Assembly: GCA_025618425.1 (NCBI GenBank)
Contig: CM046836.1
Coordinates: 12,011,176-12,075,175, forward strand
Origin: Heliocidaris tuberculata
Lineage: Eukaryota > Echinodermata > Echinoidea > Camarodonta > Echinometridae
DNA length: 64,000 bases
Reading direction: 5' to 3'
Part shown: one piece after another, positions 49,401 through 60,619 of the stretch
Layout: every line of letters starts with the position of its first letter
Position numbering within the stretch: the first letter of the stretch is position 1
The notes under the pieces: generated by a model
Database searches by the model: none
What the model saw: only the letters and a program-made list of their open reading frames with translations
What the model was told of the DNA's origin: nothing
Position numbers and translations under genes: made by a program

Positions 49401-52400
49401 TTTTTCAACTTTTCGACAAAATTTCTAACCATGTATATTGTTTTCAAAGACATTACATTTTATTGGAACCATGTAGCACTAAAAGAAAAATATTATTGTT
49501 GCCAATTTGAAGAGCAAAATGTGATCAATTTAGCCCTTAAATAATTCCTGTCCTGAAAGGGTTAAGCACATACTTTTGAATCACTTTTTACTTGCTATGG
49601 TTCTTTTATTATTGTTTGGCTCAACAGAGCAAGCAGTATTTTTACAGGAGTGTTGCTGGTGCACTAAGGAATATACACAAGCAGGAAGGATACAAAGGTA
49701 TGTTCAGGGCTCCATTACATAGAATTGTGAATTCCATTTGAGTCTTGAAAATGGATTGCTCCTTTATCACTATAGTGTGGTTATAAATATCAGTTTTGTT
49801 AATATTTTTATCATCTGCTGTCTTTGTTCCAAAAATTTTTCAATAACACATAGAATGAAACCTTGACATACATCTACATGTGTGTATCCTTTAGCATTAT
49901 GGAATGCAAGATATGCTTATGTGAAGGAAAGAGAGCTTTAACAATGAATAGTTGTAGAAAATGTATCTGTATTTGAAGTGTGCAGAAATTGTCTGAAAGC
50001 TTAACTTTAGTTATTAATATTAAAGTAGATAGAGCAGCCATTTCCAAAGGTCATTTGATGAAATTTAATCTATTTCCACTTTCAGCATATGTAATCATCG
50101 TTCAGACCAGTGGCGCAAATCCATTTTGAAATTTGGGGGGGACATTCGCCTCCAAAATTCTCTGACAAGCAAAAAAAAAAAAAAAAAAAAAAAAAAAGGT
50201 TATTCAAAAAGGTGGGGGGGGGGGGGGGGGGGACATTTGCCTCCAAAATTCTCTGACAAGCAAAAAAGAAAGAAAAAAAAAGGTTATTCAAAAAGGTGGG
50301 GGGGGGGGGACATTTGCCTCCAAAATTCTCTGACAAGCAAAAAAGAAAGAAAAAAAAAAAAGGTTATTCAAAAAGGTGGGGGGGGGGAGGAGGGGTGGAC
50401 ATTCGCCTATCTTCAAAACAGTGGGGGGGGGGAGGGGAGACATGTCCCCCTGTCCCCCCCTGGATTTGCGCCCATGGTTCAGACATTGTTTAGGATGCTT
50501 TATTGTTTTCCAAGGTGCAAGCGAGATTGTTTTGTGCATTAGCAGAATTACAGGTAGGACTGCAAATGCACAGAAGCACGATGCCCATCGAAACAGACAA
50601 TCCATGATTCCACCCACTTTAAAGAGAAGAATGAGTTCTGGGAAAGGCGAAAAATGATTATTGAGCCTTCTCATTCCTTTTATGTCAGTTTCAGGGATGC
50701 CACTTTTCAGACAAAAGTAGGAATTCCTGCTTTTTCAACATATTTTTAGCCATAGAAAACCACTTTTTATGTACAAAAGGGCCCACTCTAGATGAGTTTT
50801 CCTACTTTTTTATCAATTCTAAGTGGCATCCCTGCAGTTTGGAAGAACATCATAGCAGAAATGTCCCTTGAAAAGAAAGGTTCTTCAAATGCCCTCATAT
50901 TCAAAATATGACGAGAAATAACATTTATGCCACATCATGTGTGCAGTCCACTGTACCCATTTCTGTGTTCAATGCATGTGCTTTTCAGCGAGATTGGATC
51001 AATTTCTTACCGTTTTGATGATTCCAAAACCTCACAGTATACAGCAATTCTGATGTAGACATGATCAACCTTTCCCAATCGCTCTGGGACGGCTTCTTTC
51101 ACAATGTCGCATGACCAGAACTCAACCTTCTTTTCAAATTGCATTCTACAGGTCTGTACAGCGGGCTGTCAGCTACTCTCCTTCGCGATGCACCCTTCTC
51201 AGGCCTCTATCTGGCTTTTTACTCCCAAGCCAAGCTACTTGTACATTCAGGTACCTAATTTCTCTTCATATAATCCCAGTTACCCACCAGGCTGACCCCA
51301 ATCGGGTCGATAACCAAGAAAATAATCACCATTTTGGGGTAATGTAATGTTTTGTTCAGTCTGTTTTGGGTCTGATGTTAGCCTCAACGGTGTTACTGAG
51401 ATATGAGTGTAATATCATGAAGTGCAGTTGCTCAGTGATTAGAGTAAGGGTTTTGGAAACGGTAGTACAGGTTCAAAACCACATCAACACAAGAATACCC
51501 TCTAAAACATGTACAATTTGAAATTTATGGACTTCATCCAAAACTGGGTATAAACAAAGGCAGGTTAAAATGTGTCTCTCACAATATGCCTTTGTAGGTG
51601 ATTATGATATTTTATCACCCCATACACTTACTAAATATACTCAGAAAGCAAAGATGCACGAAAAAGGCTAATCTAACTGTTGACTACTGAATTCTGTCCT
51701 TCCCCTAGGCTCATACAGAAACCGCTGGTACTCATTAGGAAATGTGTTAAATGTGTTAAAATGTCAAACAGTGATCTTGTTGCATAATGAATTTTTTCAA
51801 GCACTTTTCGTACTGTAAAAATGTACCGATAGTATTATTCGTACCATTATCATTATTGTGTAATGATATATCATTGGCTGACATTCAATCTTTGATGCTA
51901 TCATCCAAGCTTCCAGCCAGATGACGATGCCTGTTCACTTCAGCTGTGGTGTAGCTGCTGGTATTCTTGCCTCATCCGTCACTCAACCGTTTGATCTCGT
52001 CAAGACTCATATGCAGCTGGATCCTGCCAAGTACCCAACTTTCAGGTTAACACTACAGGTCATTGTCAAGGCGAGTTATCAACTACATACCATAAAGCCC
52101 ATTTAAAGGGAAAGTCCACCCTGATATTAAGTTTAGTTTAAAAGAAGCAGAAAAATTAAAGAAACGGGTTAGTGAAAGTTTGAGCAAAATCCGATAAGAT
52201 AGTTATGAATTTCTGAAGTTGTAATCAACCAAACACAAATTGGCAACTTTGTGATGTATCTTGCGAGCTCCTCCTATTTGCTCCGTATACAAAAATTCAT
52301 AAATTTTCATGAGGTAACAGATTTGAATTATATAGGTTTTGTGTTAAAGCATAAGTGAAATGATTATATCTAGGGTGCATGTATGATAAAATATATTTTT

Positions 52401-55400
52401 TAGAGAGAAAATAGAAATTTATGATGTTTTCACTACAACACAAATGGGAGATGAGCTTGCAAGATACGTCACAGAGTTGCCAATTTGTGTTTGATTGATG
52501 ACACTTCAAAAATTCATAACTTTCTTACTTCTTATTGGATTTTGCTCACATTTTCACAGATTTGTTTCTTTAATTGTCTGCTTCTTTTAAAACCAAGTTG
52601 ATATCAGGGTGGATTTTCCTTTAAGCCATGCTCACATATGATGCAGTTAACTGCCTTAAAAAAAAAGGCCACATCAACATTAAATGCCGTAAGCATAGTG
52701 CATTGCACATTTCTGTTTCTTACAACACACAGATAAGACAGTACACTTATAGGCCTTTTCTATGCACAAATATTTTTTTCTCTGCCACACTTGCCATTCA
52801 TATTTATACAGGTAAAAAAATATGCTGCCATTTTGATTTACCATGTCATATGTGACTGAATTTACAGTTTTGACTTTAAAAATAAATATGTTTTTTCAGA
52901 TTTATTTGGTGTGGTTCAGTAAGTAGCAGGATAATATGTAGCAGGATAATCACAATAGACCAATTCTGATTAAGCACATACCACAATTACCATGATATCT
53001 ACAGACATTTAATTTATGGCTAAGTTCCCCGTTGTGCATTTAAAAAAAAAACACTCCCAATTGTACTAGGTGCTCCATAGTGGACACAGAAATTTGTAAG
53101 TTTATGTACAGAGTTCAAGCTTTAGGGTGTTTTGGTCTAGTCTACTTTCATTTGAGAGATAGAGGATGTGAATCATCAATTACATCAATGTCCTTTGGCT
53201 TGACATTGGGTTACACTTGGCTGGTCACTCTCAATTTGGTATATATATCACTAGGAATTGTTGTCTATTTGTCTTTCTTTGTTGCCTTTCACAAGTTTTA
53301 GCTCGATCTATGGTTTGACCTTTGACATCTGGCATATGATTTCTTCCAGAACCATGGTGTAACTGGGTTGTTTGCTGGCATGGTCCCAAGATGCATCAGA
53401 AGAACACTTATGGCTGCACTGACATGGACAGTCTATGAAGAGGTTAGAATTGTATGAATAAAATTCTAAGGTTTGGTATTCTAAAAAAATAAATTGTTAC
53501 ATTTTATGTTTGAAAGGATGTTAACCCGATGACTTCTGAATTCTCTCATTCCCATAGGCTTAATACAGGGACCAGTGGCAGATTAGGGGGGGGGGGGGGG
53601 GGGGCACATCCGGCCCATGCCCCCCCCCCCCTTGAAAGAAAAGTATGCATTTGTGGCCCCCCCCCTTTTTCAAATGTGGCCTCCTTTTAGAACGAAAAAC
53701 TTTTTTTTGTTGTTGTTGCTTGTCAGAGAATTATGGAGGGAACTGGACCCCCATAACCCCCCCCCCCCCGATCGAATTTTGGAGGTCTGGCGAAAACATT
53801 TTTATGTCGACACCCCCCCCCCCCCCCCTGCACTGAGCAACTTTTCGAGAGCTGGCGAGACCAAAAAAATACAAACCTGCATTTGTGTGCCCCCCCTTAT
53901 ACAAAATCCTGGATCCGCCCCTGACAGGAACCACCCGGGTCCCGTGGGCAAATGGTTAAGTGTTATAACAAATCTACAATAGAACAAGTCATTGTTGAAT
54001 ACCTGTGTGAAGCTGGCTGTGTACACATAGTAGAGAGAGACAACTGCACAAGGAACAAGCAACAGTATTAACTCGTTGACTACTGAATTATCTAATTCCC
54101 ATGGGCTTAATACAAGGGACTACCCGGTTCCCTTAGGCAATGGGTGTATATTGTGCATAATTGTCCCCGCCGAACGAAGTTCGCGAGGGGACTATGAAAC
54201 GGGCTCCATTCGTGTGTGCGTGTGTCCGTCCGTCCGTCCGTCCGTCCGTCCGTCCGTCCGTCCGTGCGTCCGTGCGTCCGTGCGTCCGTCCGTGCGTCCG
54301 TCTGTCCGTGTGTTAGAAAATGCTACTTCTCCGTCATTTCTTGGCCGATTTTGATTCTGATTGTTTTATCTGATAGGGCTGGGTGGGGCTTCCAAACCTC
54401 TACACAGAATTTTGAAATTCATTAATTATGCAAATTTATGCAAATTTATTCAAAATTGACGAAAAATGCTACTTCTCCTCTATTTCACATCGGATTTTGA
54501 TTCCGATTGTTTTATCTGATAGGGCTGGGTGGGGGCTTCCAAACTTCTACACAGAATTTTGAAATTCATTAATTATGCAAATTTATGCAAATTTATTCAA
54601 AATTGACGAAAAATGCTACTTCTCCTCTATTTCACATCGGATTTTGATTCCGATTGTTTTATCTGATAGGGCTGGGTGGGGGCTTCCAAACTTCTACACA
54701 GAATTTTGAAATTCATTAATTATGCAAATTTATGCAAATTTATTCAAAATTGACAAAAAATGCTACTTCTCCTCTATTTCACATCGGATTTTGATTCAGA
54801 TTGTTTTATCTGATAGGGCTGGGTGGGGGCTTCCAAACTTCTACACAGAATTTTGAATTTCATTATTCATGCAAATTTATGCAAATTTATTCAAAATTGA
54901 CGAAAAATGCTACTTCTCTATTTCACATCGGATTTTGATTCCGATTGTTTTATCTGATAGGCTGGGTGGGGGCTTCCAAACTTCTACACAGAATTTTGAA
55001 ATTCATTAATTATGCAAATTTATGCAAATTTATTCAAAATTGACGAAAAATGCTACTTCTCTATTTCACATCGGATTTTGATTCAGATTGTTTTATCTGA
55101 TAGGGCTGGGTGGGGGCTTCCAAACTTCTACACAGAATTTTGAAATTCATTATTTATGCAAATTTATGCAAATTTATTCAAAATTGACGAAAAATGCTAC
55201 TTCTCCTCTATTTCACATCGGATTTTGATTCAGATTGTTTTATCTGATAGGGCTGGGTGGGGGCTTCCAAACTTCTACACAGAATTTTGAATTTCATTAT
55301 TCATGCAAATTTATGCAAATTTATTCAAAATGGCTGAAGGTTCATAATGTTTTCATGTTTTATATTTCAGTTGTATACATGCATTGTTGGTATTCTCTTC

Positions 55401-56328
55401 TTTTGCATGCAGTAACATTATTATTTTATTCACTAAAGTTTTTCACTGAAGTTTTAAGGTTCAGGCTAGTTAATTTCCACAGATCTGCACTTCCGGCGGG
55501 GACATTTATTACGCATTGCGTAATTTACTCATTCACTTGTTTATATTTGTTTTGACAATTAACAAACCTTTTACTAATGTATAAGATAATAGTTTTCAAA
55601 ATAGAATCCCTTCAAAATACAGCATAACCACATGCTTATTTGTTGAAAAAAATGCCTGATCAGATACCGATATGACCTTTAGGTGAGCAAAGCTATTAAA
55701 TTTTTAGGTATTGCTTTTGATAATTTAGGCAAGTGGAATTGACGTCTTGACAAGCAATTAATGTGACTAGTGGAGAAAAAAAAATTATCTGAACAGCCCT
55801 AATTATGTAGGTTTTCTCTAGCTTGTTTGTTTTTCAGATTGTTTGTGTCAATTCATGATAATTATGAACGTAACTTACGTCATAATGCATTGATAAAGTG
55901 CTTTACATTTTATGTGCTATGTGAATGAATTATGTCATTAGGGTTTCCGATGATTGTGCTTCCTTTATTGCCCTCCATGTCTAAAAGTTTGTCGAACTTG
56001 GCAACAAGTAAAAATAAATTTCCTGGTAATTCATGTAACAGAAATGTGAGAATGTGATGTTGTCAGAAAAAATGTGATTATTTATTCCCTGAATGTTTAT
56101 CCATTAACATGCCACTAGGTCTATGACAGATATATATTTCAGGACAAAAAACAGAATTTATTAATCTTATTCCTACTATTGCATTTAGTGATACTAAACA
56201 TTATATCAAGCCTTTTTCTGTATATGATGTAATGTCTTTCTCACTAATTCTCCTCTTTGTTCAAATCCTTTTATTCCACATCATTTTTTTTCCATATATA
56301 GATGAAAGTCCGACTGAATCTGAAATGA
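43408..56328 (+). CDS. SLC25A38: Mitochondrial glycine carrier SLC25A38 (nine exons, 305 codons)
   Basis: Imports glycine across the inner mitochondrial membrane for 5-aminolevulinate and haem synthesis. Exons: 43408-43479, 44598-44816, 47534-47604, 47811-47916, 49628-49697, 51152-51250, 51910-52070, 53350-53442, 56302-56328; every junction keeps frame. The three carrier signatures are PLDLVKTR (exon 2), PVTVVKTR (exon 4) and PFDLVKTH (exon 7). Family landmarks: [41 protein letters not shown]. The predicted 305 residues compare with about 304 in human. Intron 7 uses a GC donor. A second possible first exon is at 44157-44284. The introns hold many MITEs. Confidence 0.95.
43620..43815. repeat. 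ATATC/ATCAT microsatellite
   Basis: Long run of ATCATATATCATATAT in SLC25A38 intron 1. Confidence 0.85.
44157..44284 (+). CDS. SLC25A38: Candidate alternative first coding exon of SLC25A38
   Basis: Acceptor-like TACATTGTCAG, ATG at 44174, then 37 open codons ([20 protein letters not shown] ...) to a GTAATG donor in phase 0, matching exon 2. It cannot follow exon 1 in frame (a TAA precedes the ATG), so it would give an alternative N-terminus. Confidence 0.4.
44598..44816 (+). CDS. SLC25A38: SLC25A38 exon 2, first carrier repeat
   Basis: 73 codons: [20 protein letters not shown] then [11 protein letters not shown] and [12 protein letters not shown]; acceptor CTATTACAG, donor GTAAGA. Confidence 0.95.
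45187..45719 (+). mobile_element. TTAA MITE (family A, GTTCTGGG type), copy 1
   Basis: Begins TTAAAGGGAAGGTTGTGTTC and ends CAACTTTATCTTTAA. Interior shares TCATAGTAGAAATGTCCCC, TTCGGGCCGAACAT-like and CATTTCTGTGTGCAGT with copies at 48095, 48775 and 50619. Interrupted by the palindromic element at 45556-45698. Confidence 0.85.
45556..45698. mobile_element. 143-bp palindromic MITE nested in family A copy 1
   Basis: GGGCCCTGTTTCATAAAACT ... GTTTTATGAAACAGGACCC, about 27-bp inverted ends. The host reads GACCAG-AATTCAAC when it is removed, as in the other family A copies (GACCAGAACTCAAC). Confidence 0.85.
45811..47481. mobile_element. TTAA MITE with ~75-bp TIRs (family B, host of a nested element)
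   Basis: TTAAAGGGAAAGTTCACCCT left, GGGTGAACTTTCCCTTTAA right, with the inverted match extending through GCAGAAAAAATAAAGAAAAA. GTGACGTCACATGCGAGCAG near 47108 is mirrored near 47330. Interrupted by 45936-47096. Confidence 0.9.
45936..47096. mobile_element. Nested TIR element with six identical TGTCCCGTCTGTCACG boxes
   Basis: Ends GGGTAATTCCA and TGGAATTACCC, flanked by AGTT on both sides (45932-45935, 47097-47100). The 16-bp box is at 46294, 46463, 46676, 46699, 46888 and 47069, all on the plus strand; the last abuts the right end. No long reading frame. Confidence 0.85.
47534..47604 (+). CDS. SLC25A38: SLC25A38 exon 3
   Basis: [20 protein letters not shown] then TNL; 71 nt, ends GG before GTAAGC and is completed by A of exon 4. 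Confidence 0.95.
47811..47916 (+). CDS. SLC25A38: SLC25A38 exon 4, second carrier signature
   Basis: [20 protein letters not shown] then [11 protein letters not shown]; acceptor TTCCAAG, donor GTAAGC. The acidic residue of the usual P-x-D/E signature is Thr here, as in human (PITVIKTR). Confidence 0.95.
48095..48376 (+). mobile_element. TTAA MITE family A, copy 2
   Basis: Begins TTAAAGGGAAAGTTGACTTC; ends near GAACTCAACTTTATGTTATA without an intact right TTAA; shorter than the other copies. Confidence 0.8.
48775..49154 (+). mobile_element. TTAA MITE family A, copy 3 (intact)
   Basis: TTAAAGAGAAGGTTTAGTTC at the left and GAACTAAACTTTACCTTTAA at the right. Its right TTAA is also the left TTAA of the next element. 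Confidence 0.85.
49151..49565 (+). mobile_element. TTAA MITE family C, copy 1
   Basis: TTAACCCTTTTGAGACA ... CCTGAAAGGGTTAA, 415 bp. The same element, same length, is inverted at 58465-58879. Confidence 0.9.
49628..49697 (+). CDS. SLC25A38: SLC25A38 exon 5
   Basis: [20 protein letters not shown] then GYK and one base; acceptor GCTCAACAG, donor GTATGT. Confidence 0.92.
50100..50470. repeat. G-rich mosaic repeat, tandem ~80-bp units
   Basis: Three to four copies of CAAAATTCTCTGACAAGCAA, an A run, GGTTATTCAAAAAGGTGG and a G run, between GTGGCGCAAATCCA and TGGATTTGCGCCCATGG, which are mutual complements: a TIR element with internal tandem expansion. SLC25A38 intron 5. Confidence 0.8.
50619..51130 (+). 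mobile_element. TTAA MITE family A, copy 4, abutting exon 6
   Basis: Starts TTAAAGAGAAGAATGAGTTC; the right end decays at CAGAACTCAACCTTCTTTTC, about 20 bp before the exon 6 acceptor. Holds the nested element at 50693-50836. Confidence 0.8.
50693..50836. mobile_element. hAT-like MITE nested in family A copy 4
   Basis: CAGGGATGCCACTT at the left and AAGTGGCATCCCTG at the right; flanks share CAGTTT, and removal restores GTCAGTTTGGAAGAAC as in sibling copies. Confidence 0.85.
51152..51250 (+). CDS. SLC25A38: SLC25A38 exon 6
   Basis: [20 protein letters not shown] then [12 protein letters not shown]; acceptor CATTCTACAG, donor GTACCT. Highly diagnostic for SLC25A38. Confidence 0.96.
51910..52070 (+). 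CDS. SLC25A38: SLC25A38 exon 7, third signature, GC donor
   Basis: Acceptor [42 protein letters not shown], ends QVIVK. The intron begins GCGAGT at 52071; only this boundary gives the right length (21 residues from HMQL to the Lys, same as human) and phase 0. Confidence 0.93.
52103..52624. mobile_element. TTAA MITE family B, second copy
   Basis: TTAAAGGGAAAGTCCACCCT and GGGTGGATTTTCCTTTAA with long inverted arms (GAAGCAGAAAAATTAAAGAA against TTCTTTAATTGTCTGCTTC). It begins 32 bp after the GC donor. Confidence 0.9.
53350..53442 (+). CDS. SLC25A38: SLC25A38 exon 8
   Basis: [20 protein letters not shown] then [11 protein letters not shown]; acceptor TTCTTCCAG, donor GTTAGA. Confidence 0.95.
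53570..53935. repeat. G/C-run mosaic, GGATCCGCCCCTG repeat
   Basis: Poly-G and poly-C runs between degraded words and the same CTGGATCCGCCCCTGAC block seen at 1258-1299. SLC25A38 intron 8. Confidence 0.6.
54158..55539 (+). mobile_element. Minisatellite-bearing element, copy 3 (longest, both ends)
   Basis: TAATTGTCCCCGCCGAACGA with the hairpin end, a long (GTCC)n run, about seven ~147-bp units, and the opposite end CGGCGGGGACATTTATTACG ... CTCATTCACTTG. Opposite orientation to the two other copies. SLC25A38 intron 8. Confidence 0.88.
56302..56328 (+). CDS. SLC25A38: SLC25A38 exon 9 (last)
   Basis: MKVRLNLK and TGA after acceptor CCATATATAG; corresponds to the human tail MMAKMGLKS. Confidence 0.85.
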   Translation: MKVRLNLK

Positions 56329-58160
56329 AATGGCGAAACTCTTCCCAAGTTGATGCTGAATTTGATGCCTTGTTTTTGAAGCATTCTAACAGATGAAGGA
56401 AGATGAACTATCTGTGACGGTTTTAGAAATGCATGTAAACATTGAGAGCATTAATTTGAAACATAAAGAAGTCACAGTGGAAATACCTTGGAAAGTGGTC
56501 ATGGTGAAGATTTTAATTAAAGATATAAATCCTTTAAATGATAGATGAATAGTGTACTTTCCTATTTCTTTAAAACTGCTTCTGTCATGAATTCTGTATT
56601 ATATGTCATGATATTTTCTATTGGTATGTTCTCTTTTCTTGGTATTCTTAAATATTAATACTTTATGGGCTAAAATTTGAGATTTAAATATTCCGTTATG
56701 CTTTCTTTGTACAACGGTAGAGTTTATAGCTAGCTAAAACTAAAGTTATGTGTTGAAAAGTACACTGAAATATGCAGATTAATGCATACTCTACAATTTA
56801 TCTGGCTTAAAAATACATGTACTTCAGTGATCAAAGATTCTTAGCATGTTACAAATAAAAGATTCTATTTACATTTTGTTGAAAACTGTCTGTTCATAAT
56901 GCATGTAAATTGATGCTATTTTTTTACAACTTTTATTGATATTTGATACATGATTCACCAATAATGGATTTTCTTTGTTACGCTTTATCAATTTGTCAAT
57001 GATTGATATCAAGTCTTACTAAAACTCGATTATAAACACAATGCTGATTTGAGAGGCATCTGATTTTTCTTTGATGTTGATTGTTTAATTTTCATGTTGT
57101 GTGAGATTTAAAACTGTTAAATTGAACTAAGCTTGTGGAGATTTGTAAGGAGTACTTTTTTTTTCGAAGTACATGTACCCGAATAATGATAATAATATTA
57201 AAATGTACACATTTTGGTCAGAAGTTGTGATGCTATGATTGAGTACCTGCTAATTATAACTTTGTATACATTATGAAAATGATCATTATTTGGCAAAAAT
57301 GCCTTGTCACATGCTGAAATCTGAGAATGAATGTTCTTTATGACTTTGATGATTATTTGAAAATTTGTAACATGTTTGTTTGTTGAAAACTGCTGTAATT
57401 AAACAGTTTATGCCAAGTGTATACAAACCAAACAAAGTTCCTTACAGTACTACAAATTGCAGATATATGAATCATTTATGTTATGCTAATGGGCATGTTA
57501 GTAAATTAAGTGCCTTTACGAATCGGACATGAGCTAATATTGGTATTTATATATGGTATACATTTATTTGCTTTATCTTTGCACTTTATTTTCAAAATTC
57601 CAAAGAGTCATAGATTCTCAACAGTAATCATTTTAAAGAAATGTAGTCAATAGATGTTGATAATTTAGATGCTTCCTAGACAATGTAGGCACGGCATGCA
57701 TCTGGACGGATTTTATTTTTGTATGTATGGAAAAGGTTGATGGTTTTAAAGTTGATGAAGACTTCAGGCTGACCCCCTATTCTATAAACCTTACTGGGCC
57801 TAGTTTTGAATTAACCACATTCTTTAAATTTATTAGCGAGTTAAGGTTTGATGGATATGGGCCCTGCTCTTTATTGTCTTTTAAACTACATTGTGCAATT
57901 TTCATGTGTATGACTGTAAAGAAGCTTCCAATGTAGTATATGATATTATGTACATACAAATGCATGAAATGAACTCAAAGATGGAATGTTTTATATCCTC
58001 ATTAAATTTGACAGCAAAGTTGATCTGGAAAACAGATTACAAGTTGGTTTTAGGTTTGATTTTGTCACATGTAATTTCTTGGTAACTCTTACACAATATC
58101 CGTAACAATAAAGTACATGTACTTGAAATAAAAGTGTCAGAAAAGCATTGAAAAATAAAG
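56329..58160 (+). other. SLC25A38 3' UTR and flank
   Basis: No coding signal. Clustered AATAAA signals at about 58107-58157 could end a ~1.8-kb 3' UTR; earlier AATAAA-like words near 56855 could give a shorter one. Confidence 0.4.
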
Positions 58161-58464
58161 GTTATAATTCTATGACATATATGTTCAAAATGAGCCACCC
58201 CCCCACCCTTCTAACAAAAAGAAAAGTCAAGAAATCAAAGTGATGCCTATGATTTTTCAGTCAAATTCTAATACATTAGAAAAGGACATGGATCACGACC
58301 ACAGCATTTTTTATTATCATTTTAGGAATGACGTTAAAAAAAAGGTAAAAAATCTCAGTTCCCCCTCTTCCTATTGTTTTTGTTCTTTTGGTTTTGCATG
58401 ATTGTATAATGCCATTTCTACTCAATTCTTTTCCTTTCTCTTTCAATGTGTCACTATTTCGGCA

Positions 58465-58879
58465 TTAACCCTTTCAAGACAGGAATTATTTAAGGACTAA
58501 ATTGATCACATTTTGTTCTTCAAATTGGCAACAATAATATTTTTCTTTTAGTTCTACATGGTTCTAATAAGGTGTAATGTCTTTGAAAACAATATATATG
58601 GTTAAGAATTTTGTTGAAAAGTTGAAAAATTGCCAATTTTGATAAAAAACAATGATTTTGAACCTTTTAATTTGTTGCCAATTTAAGGATTTTGAAGCAT
58701 ATTCTCCTTTTTTAAAATGCCTGGCATCAAATGCAATATGGTCATGCAATAAAAATGAACATAGTGTGTGTAGAATTTTTTGTTCTTTCTACTCATGCAT
58801 CTGGTATATTTTTAGGGCTCTGAATCAAAAGTTATTGAGCCAAACCACAAAATGTGGACAATTGTCTCGAAAGGGTTAA
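58465..58879 (-). mobile_element. TTAA MITE family C, copy 2
   Basis: TTAACCCTTTCAAGACAGGA ... CGAAAGGGTTAA; reverse complement of 49151-49565, identical length. Confidence 0.9.
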
Positions 58880-60291
58880 GTCCCCATCCCTCCCTCTTCT
58901 TCGATCTCTTTGCTTTCCCATTCTTTCTCCTTCTCTCCTCTCTACTGTGTATCACTATGTCTCTTTCTCTATCTCTTCCTCCTTGCTATATCTGTCTATC
59001 TCTTTCTCTGTTTTTCTATCACTTTTATTTCCACCTCTTATTTGAATTCTCTCAATCCCTTCCTCTATCTCTCTTTTCCTCTCTTCCCTTTGCCCATTTC
59101 CGGAAGTACATTTTAGTTTTCATTGTTGGAATTCCGGCATTCATTTCAGGTGGACAGCCAAATGATAATTATGTGCCTACCGGTATTTTGTGGCTCCGTC
59201 AATGTTTTGGCCCTTAATCTTACTGTTAAAGACTGATGAACGATTCACATACCTGTATAATGAAAACACTTCCAATATGACCAATTGTTGTTGATTCAAA
59301 TTCCACATATTTATTTGATCAGGCATAAGTTTGTTAGTTAACCCTTAATCTGCCCCAATGTACCAACCCCAGTGCGACAGTGCTAATCACTATTGTGCCA
59401 GCCACTAATCCACCCTGTGCCGGATTTAGTTTTGGGTGCAAGCAAACAATGCGACTAAAATGTGTACGTCACTTCGCTGCAGAGGCTACTATACAAGGGT
59501 GTGGCACGTGAGCACAGGCTAGTGCACATGTACATGGCACCGCTACGTAGATCAGTACACAGGGTTCTGGCATCGTATGAGTAAGATAAGAAACAATTTT
59601 CTTTTACCTAATTATTGATACAACTAAATACTGCAAATGCATTAACACATGGGCATAACAAACACAAATACATTTGTGATAAAATCAGTCTATATAAACA
59701 TACATAAAGATTTTGACTAAAAATCCAACATAAACATCAAATCTCAGGCCTAAATTTGATCCTAGAATTAATATACAAAATAAAATACATTTCATCTCAA
59801 CAACACAAAGCTTCCTGAGATTCTGCTCTTACATAGTCTAAAAAGATTCCCCCCCCCCCCATTATTTCCTTGTCATTAGTCAGCACATTGAACATGCAAG
59901 TTATAGAAAGGGCATTCATAAAAACCCAGAATCATTCTTGTGAAGCATTTAATACACTTTTAGGTCCTTATGTGGGCTGCTAGGAGAACTTGCTCACAAT
60001 AGTTTCACATGTTTTCTGATAGTTCAACCTCACAGCTACAGGTATTTTTCTTGGTCATGCTTGGGCTCACCCAACAGAATGACATCTATTTGTAAAAGGT
60101 TGTAAGGAAATCTGTTTGAAAAACTGTGATGCTATTGGAAGCAAGTTCGCCTGGGTATATGTTTATCATATGCCCCAGACTGTCATGTGTGTATTATGAA
60201 ACCATTAGCTTTTCTGGTGCATGTAATAGCCCAAATAGGCTGTGACATCCAGTTTTATGATCAAAATATGTTACCCAGTACACCAATCCTC
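58880..60291. other. No gene; CT-rich tract 58885-59100
   Basis: A TCTCT/CCTT-rich stretch gives Ser/Leu-rich frames that I do not regard as coding. The rest is AT-rich without clear elements. Confidence 0.4.
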
Positions 60292-60619
60292 CTAAAACTG
60301 AAAAATAATAGCATCAAATATTTCTACCAGCAATTGCTTTTCAATAGTACTCCATAGTCCTATAGATAGACATGAAGAATCTAGAAACAGGAGGTGGGGG
60401 GGGGGGGGGGGGGGTGGAGTACTTGGAGTACAATGTTTTTTATTTTGAGTACATGCACAGTAACGCACTGACGCAGTCCCGATTTCACCAGATGGTTCCC
60501 CATTTATGAGCATCCAATTTATCATTTCACAGTCATCAAACATTTCAGCTCTCCATAATGTGAAAACACTTCTCAGGCGTGGCACACTTGTTATGACTGA
60601 TATTTACAACCTACTGTGA

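Noticed and set aside
50126..50674. Several overlapping frames rich in Lys/Gly on + and Pro/Phe on -
   Set aside because: They come from the A-run/G-run tandem mosaic repeat in SLC25A38 intron 5.
54216..54425. Long frames of RPSV/SVRP repeats
   Set aside because: Translation of the (GTCC)n run inside the minisatellite element, not a gene.
55235..55555. ~106-residue frame with repeated FQTSTQNFE start, also at 9494-9862 and 23227-23541
   Set aside because: The same frame lies at the same place in all three copies of a non-coding repeat; it crosses the element boundary and resembles no domain.
58852..59217. 121-residue Leu/Ser/Phe-rich frame resembling a membrane protein
   Set aside because: Mostly translation of a CT-rich low-complexity tract; no splice context.
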